The notes beneath the pieces were generated by a model that did no database searches, had not been told where the DNA came from, and saw only the letters and a list, made by a program, of their open reading frames with translations. A program made the position numbers and the translations under genes. Below are positions 6,322 to 11,620 of a DNA stretch of 13,232 bases, in pieces (the first letter of the stretch is position 1; every line of letters begins with the position of its first letter). Source of the stretch: an uncultured Lachnospiraceae bacterium (GTDB lineage Bacteria > Bacillota > Clostridia > Lachnospirales > Lachnospiraceae); NCBI GenBank assembly GCA_947175845.1, contig CAMWOK010000055.1:1-13232 (forward strand), given 5' to 3'.

Positions 6322-7608
6322 TCAAGACGACTCTATCGCATTTTTATACTTGACACAGTATATCCGATAGAGGGAGTCGTGGATGCGCTCCTGCGTGATT
6401 GTGCCGTCCGTGAGTGCCTGCAGGACGCCCTCGTATGCCTCCTGATAATTTTCAGGTGACAAAAGCAGGTCTGCGCCCGCCTGTATCGCTGCCACGGCGG
6501 CCTCCGCGGAACTGTACTTGTCGGTGATGGCACTGTCGTCGAGATAGTCTGTCATCACCACGCCCTGAAATCCAAGCGTATTGCGCAGCACGTCGCCGAT
6601 CATGACCGGCGATAGCGAAGACGGCGTATCGTCGCCCGTCACGCCGCTCGCCGGAATGTGCGACACCATGATGCAGTCCACACCGCCCTTCACCGCCATA
6701 TCATAGACAATAAATTCGCTGTTTCTGAGCTCCTCCATCGTTTTCGATCCGGACGCAGTGCCCGGAAATTTCTGCAAGACCGCACTCACATCGGCTCCCT
6801 GCATGGCCTGCACCGACGCATTCACAAGCGGCGCCGCCACCGATGCGTCAGATCCGAACGTCCTTGTCTGAAGCGACGCATCCCCATCTTCCGACACAAC
6901 CTCCGCCACTGGCGCCAGGTTCATATTGATACCATATGACGCAAGGCTGGCTGCGATGGAGCCGTACGCCTGACTGACACTGTCAGCGTCTGTAAGCTCC
7001 GATGCCTTTGCAGTCTTCTCAAGTCCGTAATCCGATGCGCCGCACTCCGCTTTCACTATCATAAAAACCGGATATTCCGCAAAGCCCTTCGTGTTTGCCA
7101 GCATCTCTGTGAACTGATCTTTGGATTTAAAATTCTTTGGTGCATACACGAGTCCACCCACGGGATTTTCCGCGAGCGCAGTCTTTGTCCCGTCGCCTGC
7201 CTGCACCGCAGTTCCGACGCCTGTGATCGCTTCCGGAGACACGACAAACAGCCCCGCCACCATATCTTCAATTGTCATCCCGCTCAACAGCGACTCGACC
7301 AGCGAATTCATCGGATCTTCTTCCGCAGGAGGCATATAGCCTTCATTGTACACTACCGTTTCTGCCGGTGGCTCCTCCTCGATAACCGACTCGTTGTCCT
7401 GCTCCGCAGCGGCGCTGGATTCTGCTTCCTCCATCACTTTGTTCACTTTGTCATTATAGTTATTCATATACCGGATAACGTTCTTCACGCCAAGATACCC
7501 TGCTGCCAAAATCAGCGCAACGATGATGAGCAGTATCGTATAAGCCAGCAGCTGGTTTTTCAGGCGCCTGCGTCTTCTCTTTTCTCTGCTTGTCTTTTCT
7601 TCTCTCAT
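6322..7608 (-). CDS. Membrane-anchored GH3-like (NagZ-type) protein with degenerate active site
   Basis: 428 residues: basic N-terminus (1-19), one transmembrane helix (about 20-42), an acidic low-complexity linker (60-100), then a domain with the shape of a GH3 beta-N-acetylhexosaminidase barrel (100-428), presumably outside the membrane. Fold landmarks remain: NPVGGLVY (148-155), INMNLAPVAEV (227-237), RTFGSD (249-254), VSHIP (315-319), AGADLLL (377-383), and D354 in the MTDYL nucleophile segment. The expected DEEGG substrate motif reads KAECGAS (186-192), and KHFPGHGDT...DSH, which holds the catalytic His-Asp dyad, reads QKFPGTASG (279-287). An active glycosidase is therefore doubtful; a binding or structural wall-related role is possible. 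The ATG lies 7 bp after glyA with no clear ribosome binding site, suggesting translational coupling. Confidence 0.82.
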   Translation of the reverse strand: MREEKTSREKRRRRRLKNQLLAYTILLIIVALILAAGYLGVKNVIRYMNNYNDKVNKVMEEAESSAAAEQDNESVIEEEPPAETVVYNEGYMPPAEEDPMNSLVESLLSGMTIEDMVAGLFVVSPEAITGVGTAVQAGDGTKTALAENPVGGLVYAPKNFKSKDQFTEMLANTKGFAEYPVFMIVKAECGASDYGLEKTAKASELTDADSVSQAYGSIAASLASYGINMNLAPVAEVVSEDGDASLQTRTFGSDASVAAPLVNASVQAMQGADVSAVLQKFPGTASGSKTMEELRNSEFIVYDMAVKGGVDCIMVSHIPASGVTGDDTPSSLSPVMIGDVLRNTLGFQGVVMTDYLDDSAITDKYSSAEAAVAAIQAGADLLLSPENYQEAYEGVLQALTDGTITQERIHDSLYRIYCVKYKNAIESS

Positions 7609-7615
7609 AAATGAA

Positions 7616-8854
7616 TTAATCTAACGGATACCTGTCTGTAAGTGTCTGCACGATCGCCCTCGCTCCCGCGATGCCGCTCTCCTGCTGCTTGATGACCATG
7701 GCGATCGCCTCCGCAATCTGGTCCATGTCATCCTCCTTCATGCCGCGGCTTGTCACCGCCGGTGTGCCGAGTCTGACACCGCTTGTCACAAACGGCGACT
7801 TCGGATCGTTGGGAATCGTGTTCTTGTTGCAGGTGATGTGCGCCTCATCCATAAGCTTCTCAACCGCCTTGCCCGTGAGATCGTAGGGCGTGAGATCCAC
7901 GAGCATCAGATGGTTGTCTGTGCCGCCGGACACAATGCTGATATCCCTGCGGAGCAGTCCCGCACAGAGCGCCTGGGCGTTGTTCACAATCTGCTGCTGA
8001 TATGCCCTGAACGCATCGCCGAGCGCTTCCTGGAAGCAGACAGCCTTGGCCGCGATCACATGCATGAGCGGTCCTCCCTGAATCCCGGGGAAAATGGCCT
8101 TGTTGAAATTATATTTCTCCGCGGCCTCCTTGTTTGCAAGGATCAGACCGCCGCGCGGCCCGCGGAGCGTCTTGTGTGTCGTCGTCGTCACTACGTCGGC
8201 ATAGGGCATGGGATTTGGATGCAGCCCTGCTGCCACCAGGCCCGCAATGTGTGCCATATCCACCATAAGCACTGCGCCAACCTCGTCACAAACCTCGCGA
8301 AAACGCTTGAAATCAATCGTTCTGGCATACGCACTCGCACCCGCGATGATCATTTTGGGCCTGCACGCAAGCGCCAGTTCACGCATCCTGTCATAGTCCA
8401 GAAAACCGTTGTCATCCACACCGTATGGCACCACATGGAAATATTTGCCGGACATGTTGACCGGTGATCCGTGTGTGAGATGTCCGCCGTGATCCAGATT
8501 CATCCCCATGATCGTATCTCCCGGCTGCAGCACTGCAAACTGTACCGCCATGTTCGCCTGCGCTCCGGAATGCGGCTGCACATTGGCATAATCACAGCCA
8601 AAGAGTTTCTTTGCGCGCTCGATCGCGAGATTCTCCACCACATCGACACAGTCACATCCGCCATAGTAGCGCTTTCCAGGATAGCCCTCCGCGTACTTGT
8701 TGGTCAGCGGGCTTCCCATCGCTGCCATGACTGCCTTGCTGACCCAGTTCTCGGATGCGATCAGCTCGATATGGCTGTTCTGCCGCTCCTGCTCCGCCAC
8801 AATGGCGTCCGCAATCTGGGGATCTGCCTTTCTTATCTCATCAAATGAATACAT
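7616..8854 (-). CDS. glyA: Serine hydroxymethyltransferase
   Basis: PLP enzyme converting serine and tetrahydrofolate to glycine and 5,10-methylenetetrahydrofolate, the main source of one-carbon units; cytoplasmic, normally a dimer. At 412 residues it has the standard bacterial length. Visible motifs: ELIASEN (30-36), KYAEGYPGKRYYGG (53-66), HSGAQAN (95-101), LDHGGHLTHG (120-129), VDMAHIAGL with D199 and H202 contacting PLP, and the PLP-binding lysine K228 in TTTTHKTLRGPRGG. GGPLMH and the C-terminal VRLGTPA are also present. A GGAGG site precedes the ATG. It has its own promoter at 8897-8925 and is followed by the GH3-like gene and then tRNA-Gly on the same strand. All key residues look intact. 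Confidence 0.98.
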   Translation of the reverse strand: MYSFDEIRKADPQIADAIVAEQERQNSHIELIASENWVSKAVMAAMGSPLTNKYAEGYPGKRYYGGCDCVDVVENLAIERAKKLFGCDYANVQPHSGAQANMAVQFAVLQPGDTIMGMNLDHGGHLTHGSPVNMSGKYFHVVPYGVDDNGFLDYDRMRELALACRPKMIIAGASAYARTIDFKRFREVCDEVGAVLMVDMAHIAGLVAAGLHPNPMPYADVVTTTTHKTLRGPRGGLILANKEAAEKYNFNKAIFPGIQGGPLMHVIAAKAVCFQEALGDAFRAYQQQIVNNAQALCAGLLRRDISIVSGGTDNHLMLVDLTPYDLTGKAVEKLMDEAHITCNKNTIPNDPKSPFVTSGVRLGTPAVTSRGMKEDDMDQIAEAIAMVIKQQESGIAGARAIVQTLTDRYPLD

Positions 8855-8896
8855 GAATTCTTCCTCCGTATATACATATTAATAATAATCTGTTAC

Positions 8897-8925
8897 AGTA
8901 TAACTGTTTTTCTCTGATATTACAA
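8897..8925 (-). promoter_or_regulatory. Predicted glyA promoter
   Basis: TTGTAA (8925-8920), 17-bp spacer, TATACT (8902-8897). It lies in the 74-bp gap after the glycosyltransferase stop codon; predicted leader about 36 nt. No room for a glycine riboswitch, and none is seen. Confidence 0.6.
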
Positions 8926-8928
8926 GAA

Positions 8929-9954
8929 TTAATTAAAGTGAAAAATTCTCTGGCAGATTCTGTAACCGTCGACCGTGATCTTTCTCCCGAGTTTTCCCGG
9001 AAGATTCATGGCATTTCCAAGCAGCCCCATGCGCAGCCGCGCCCACAGCAGCTTGTCCTTTGTCTTGATATACTGCCAGAGTTCCTTTTTCTTCTCAAGA
9101 TTCTCCTCAAGCTCGGATCGGATCAGCAGGACGGAGGAGACCGTCGTGATGATGTCGAGATAATTGACCATGTACTTTCTAACCTTGCCGTTTGCCAGAA
9201 TGTGCTGTTTCTCCGCCACATAGTAATCCACCAGCATCTTATTCACGCGAATCTGCTGATCGATCCTGCCGATCATAACCTGCTCATTGACAGACTGATC
9301 TGCCCTGCCAATAAAATAACGGTAGAAATTTACATCCATATAATACATTGTCTTCACATAGGGAAGCGGGTTAAACACAAAAATGTTATCCACATAGAAA
9401 GTGTGCTCCGGCAGTATCAGTCCACAGTCCCGCAGCAGGTTTGTCCGATAGATGACCGAGTGCATCAGGATGTACTGCCCCACCCGGAAATGGCGCACAT
9501 CCTTCCACGTAAAAATCTCATCCTGCGGCAGGGCATGATGGTACTTCATGACCTTCTTGCGCTTCTCGCCCTCCTTCTCGTAAACAAAATTGCTGACAAA
9601 CATATCGACAGACTTCCCGCTCTTGAGCAGCTCCTTGAGCTTGTCCAATATCTGGATATAAGCGCTCTGGCTCACCCAGTCATCGCTGTCCACCACTTTG
9701 AAGTAAAGTCCTCTGGCATGCGCAATCCCCGCATTCACCGCAGATCCGTGCCCGCCGTTCTCCTTGTTCACCACCTTAATGATCCCGGGGAAACGCTCCC
9801 GGTACTCCTCCGCGATATCCGGCGTGTTGTCGCTGGAACCGTCATTGACGATGATGATCTCCACATCCTCGCCGCCCGGAAGCAGCGAGTCAATGCACTT
9901 TCGCATATAGACCCCTGAATTGTAGCAGGGAATCACTATCGATAATAATTTCAT
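8929..9954 (-). CDS. Family 2 glycosyltransferase
   Basis: Transfers a sugar from a nucleotide-sugar donor to an acceptor, usually a glycan, teichoic acid or lipid. The 341-residue protein begins with the GT-A fold signature LSIVIPCYNSG (4-14), then VNDGSSDNT (36-44), KENGGHGSAVNAGI (64-77) and the metal-binding DSDDW (89-93). It has no transmembrane helix; the C-terminal 100 residues are basic and helical, which may associate with the membrane or a partner. The start at 9954 has a GGAGGAGG site close upstream. It follows the DUF1653 gene by 68 bp and precedes glyA by 74 bp, all on the same strand. There are no other glycan-synthesis genes in the window, so donor and acceptor cannot be inferred. 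A stray single GT2 gene is common in Lachnospiraceae. Confidence 0.93.
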   Translation of the reverse strand: MKLLSIVIPCYNSGVYMRKCIDSLLPGGEDVEIIIVNDGSSDNTPDIAEEYRERFPGIIKVVNKENGGHGSAVNAGIAHARGLYFKVVDSDDWVSQSAYIQILDKLKELLKSGKSVDMFVSNFVYEKEGEKRKKVMKYHHALPQDEIFTWKDVRHFRVGQYILMHSVIYRTNLLRDCGLILPEHTFYVDNIFVFNPLPYVKTMYYMDVNFYRYFIGRADQSVNEQVMIGRIDQQIRVNKMLVDYYVAEKQHILANGKVRKYMVNYLDIITTVSSVLLIRSELEENLEKKKELWQYIKTKDKLLWARLRMGLLGNAMNLPGKLGRKITVDGYRICQRIFHFN

Positions 9955-10022
9955 ACCTTCCTCCTCCCTGACCCGGCCCGAAACCGAGTGCAGGCACCTT
10001 ATTCATAACCCTGACAGCGTCC

Positions 10023-10598
10023 TCACGACCGCAGCCGGTTGCACTCGAAGCGCTCCATCGTCAAAAGACAGCTTTTGATCTCATTGTAGCGCATTTCGAT
10101 ATCGCCCTCTTTCACCTCGGTGTCAAGACTCACCGCCATCGTATCAATCATAGCGTCTGTTATCCTTGGATGCAGCGCGCTGAGAATCTGCAGTTTTCGC
10201 TCGTAGGAATCCGCGTCCAGAAATTCCACCAGACCCGCATCGAGCACAAACTCCGCCCCGCTCTCCGCATCTTGGGCAGGTGCACTGTGTACCGGCTCTG
10301 GTGCACTGTGTACCGGCTCTGGTGCAGCCTCCATCTCGCTTTTAAACTTCTCCGGTTCCTCCTCCCTGCCATCTAGCTTTTCAAAACGGTAAATCTGCCG
10401 CTCATTCGGATATTTTTGCGTGTCAACCCGGCTCATAAACATCTCGAGCGGGCGCACATAAACCTCAAATGGCGCATAGAGCTGCTGATATACCACCATC
10501 CGCATACCGGTTTCCGAATGGCGCGCCATCGTGATGATCTGATAGATGTTTCCCTTGAAATGTCTGTAGAGTTCCTGTGGTCTGGGATCTGGTCTCAT
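10023..10598 (-). CDS. DUF1653 domain protein
   Basis: A 191-residue protein of unknown function. Residues about 8-65 match the DUF1653 pattern: LYRHFKGNIYQII, ARHSET, VVYQQLYAPFEVYVRPLEMF. The middle (75-115) is an acidic and proline-rich linker containing two exact copies of PEPVHSA; residues 116-185 are predicted helical. The frame is open to 10622, but the ATG at 10598 is chosen because GGAAGGTG-type sequence (10608-10615) precedes it, whereas the ATG at 10622 is preceded only by AT-rich sequence. A promoter is predicted at 10647-10675. It is the first gene of the row running through the glycosyltransferase toward glyA. DUF1653 is often a short stand-alone domain, so the C-terminal extension is a lineage-specific addition. 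No function is proposed. Confidence 0.88.
   Translation of the reverse strand: MRPDPRPQELYRHFKGNIYQIITMARHSETGMRMVVYQQLYAPFEVYVRPLEMFMSRVDTQKYPNERQIYRFEKLDGREEEPEKFKSEMEAAPEPVHSAPEPVHSAPAQDAESGAEFVLDAGLVEFLDADSYERKLQILSALHPRITDAMIDTMAVSLDTEVKEGDIEMRYNEIKSCLLTMERFECNRLRS
10279..10320. repeat. 21-bp tandem repeat, two copies, in the DUF1653 gene
   Basis: Two identical 21-bp units (10279-10299 and 10300-10320), plus the first six bases of a third. In frame, each unit encodes seven residues, PEPVHSA, so copy-number change would not break the reading frame. Confidence 0.95.
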
Positions 10599-10646
10599 AC
10601 TGCAGTCACACCTTCCTTCCATATTTATAAAAAGTCTTTACAGAAT

Positions 10647-10675
10647 ATTCTATACCATTTTCCATGATTTGTCAT
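10647..10675 (-). promoter_or_regulatory. Predicted promoter of the DUF1653 gene
   Basis: ATGACA (10675-10670), 17-bp spacer, TAGAAT (10652-10647). An overlapping TGG-TATAGA extended -10 (10654-10649) is an alternative in the same place. Leader about 45 nt. Confidence 0.5.
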
Positions 10676-10698
10676 TTGTTTCTCAAGATAAAAACCCC

Positions 10699-10735
10699 TG
10701 TTATTATATGCGTTTTACAACATTTTATAATAACA
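10699..10735. repeat. 10-bp perfect inverted repeat
   Basis: TGTTATTATA (10699-10708) and TATAATAACA (10726-10735), 17-bp spacer. Each arm includes a TATAAT on one strand, but neither has a matching -35. Pure A/T composition raises the chance of coincidence. Confidence 0.4.
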
Positions 10736-10859
10736 CATGTTTCCTGTTAATTTGTGGTTATATTACATCTGTATCCTTTCAATATCTCTCTATTTTCTGT
10801 TTGTTTCTGAAATAGATGAACAATTTATTAAATTTCTCTTATTATATTAAAAACAGCTT

Positions 10860-10889
10860 TTTTTGCTATAATTTCGTCTTTAGCAAAAA
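10860..10889. repeat. 9-bp perfect inverted repeat overlapping an extended -10
   Basis: TTTTTGCTA (10860-10868) and TAGCAAAAA (10881-10889) with a 12-bp centre; arm centres are 21 bp apart, two helical turns. It overlaps TGC-TATAAT (10864-10872). The T tract is in the 5' arm, so this is not an intrinsic terminator on either strand. It has the form of an operator for a dimeric repressor. Confidence 0.5.
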
Positions 10890-10925
10890 CGGCGTGTTCC
10901 TGTTATTTTCACCGGATTTACCCCC

Positions 10926-10954
10926 TTGTCACCGCTTGTTTCCTATTATATGAT
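10926..10954 (+). promoter_or_regulatory. Predicted promoter of the 180-residue protein gene
   Basis: TTGTCA (10926-10931), 17-bp spacer, TATGAT (10949-10954), each one mismatch from consensus. Predicted start near 10961, leader about 76 nt. Confidence 0.65.
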
Positions 10955-11036
10955 AAAAATAGTTAACTGAACATAGCTGAATTTCTATCACTTATACAAA
11001 TTATAGAACAACGTGAAAAAGGAGACGCAGACAACT

Positions 11037-11579
11037 ATGAAGGAGCGTTTTGAATTCGAAGGCACTTCGACCGGTGAATACCGCGAAGGACTTTACGTGA
11101 TGTACTGTGGCAGAGAATACCCTGCCATGTATTTGGGAGTTGGACGTTTTGTTCTCTACTCAGATGCTGCAGATGAAAATTTTACGTTTCCAACCCAGGA
11201 CGGCAGATACCTGCTGCAGACAGATCTGCGCGATGAAAATCTGACGCGTGCATGTGATATCCACATGATTGGTATCGTGCGCGGCTGCTATGAGAGTGTG
11301 ATGATCCGCAACATTTTAAAGGAGGGCGTGATTGTCTCGACGAACAATCCCCGGCTGGCGTTTGAGCTGGGATTAAGACCGGTAAAAGATCTTGGATTTA
11401 CAGGCCTTGTGGACAAAAAAATACTGGTTGGTATCTATGAGGAACGCGATTATCTGTGGAACCCCACACTCGGGATCTGCAGTACATTCTGCCAGGCAGC
11501 CGGAACCAGAGACAAGGACTCCTGGTTTGTGGAGCGCGACCGCATGACACAACTCTATCTGATGGATTCTGAAAAATAA
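11037..11579 (+). CDS. Unrecognised 180-residue cytoplasmic protein
   Basis: I do not recognise this family. The frame opens at a GTG at 11013, but the ATG at 11037 is preferred because AAGGAG (11019-11024) lies upstream of it (12-nt spacing) and the GTG has no ribosome binding site. The product has no signal peptide or membrane helix, and looks beta-rich with alternating hydrophobic and charged residues: GLYVMYCGREYPAMYLG (18-34) and GRYLLQTDL (56-64) resemble strands of a small barrel, and RNILKEGVIVSTNNPRLAFE (91-110) looks helix-strand. Five cysteines (24, 73, 84, 148, 152) include a CxxxC pair near the end. Codon use resembles neighbouring genes. It has its own promoter and terminator, so it is probably transcribed alone. 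No neighbour suggests a function. Confidence 0.82.
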   Translation: MKERFEFEGTSTGEYREGLYVMYCGREYPAMYLGVGRFVLYSDAADENFTFPTQDGRYLLQTDLRDENLTRACDIHMIGIVRGCYESVMIRNILKEGVIVSTNNPRLAFELGLRPVKDLGFTGLVDKKILVGIYEERDYLWNPTLGICSTFCQAAGTRDKDSWFVERDRMTQLYLMDSEK

Positions 11580-11617
11580 AATAAACGAGCAGGCGCAATG
11601 CCTGCTCATTTATTTTA
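11577..11617. terminator. Bidirectional terminator between the 180-residue protein gene and htpG
   Basis: GAGCAGGC (11587-11594) and GCCTGCTC (11600-11607) form an 8-bp GC-rich stem with a 5-nt loop. After one mismatch the stem continues for nine A/T pairs (11577-11585 with 11609-11617), giving a T-rich tract on either strand. The TAA stop of the upstream gene (11577-11579) is itself the outer part of the stem. It serves both converging genes. Confidence 0.93.
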
Positions 11618-11620
11618 CCT

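Larger units (their letters stand above)
10599..11036. other. AT-rich divergent intergenic region (438 bp)
   Basis: No coding sequence is supported here. The region is much more AT-rich than the flanking genes and lies between the divergently transcribed DUF1653 gene and the unrecognised 180-residue protein. It holds a minus-strand promoter (10647-10675), two perfect inverted repeats (10699-10735 and 10860-10889), a TGC-TATAAT extended -10 element (10864-10872, no good -35), and a plus-strand promoter (10926-10954). I recognise no riboswitch or small RNA. Confidence 0.7.

Noticed and set aside
6322..6345. TTGACA at the GH3 stop codon as a second tRNA promoter
   Set aside because: The matching -10 would be CATAAA at 18 bp spacing, much weaker than the promoter at 6251-6279.
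7838..8467. 209-codon open frame antisense to glyA
   Set aside because: glyA is unambiguous on the other strand; the frame has no domain signature or plausible ribosome binding site.
8889..8908. Small ACAGT/ACTGT hairpin followed by T residues upstream of glyA
   Set aside because: The T run is on the plus strand while both flanking genes are on the minus strand, and the stem is only 5 bp; the same bases are better explained as the glyA -10 region.
8938..9918. 326-codon open frame antisense to the glycosyltransferase
   Set aside because: The opposite strand encodes a clear GT2 protein with intact motifs; the antisense translation is rich in His, Ile and Leu with no family motif, the usual shadow of a real gene.
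11013..11036. GTG start at 11013 for the 180-residue protein
   Set aside because: No ribosome binding site precedes it, while AAGGAG lies between it and the ATG at 11037.
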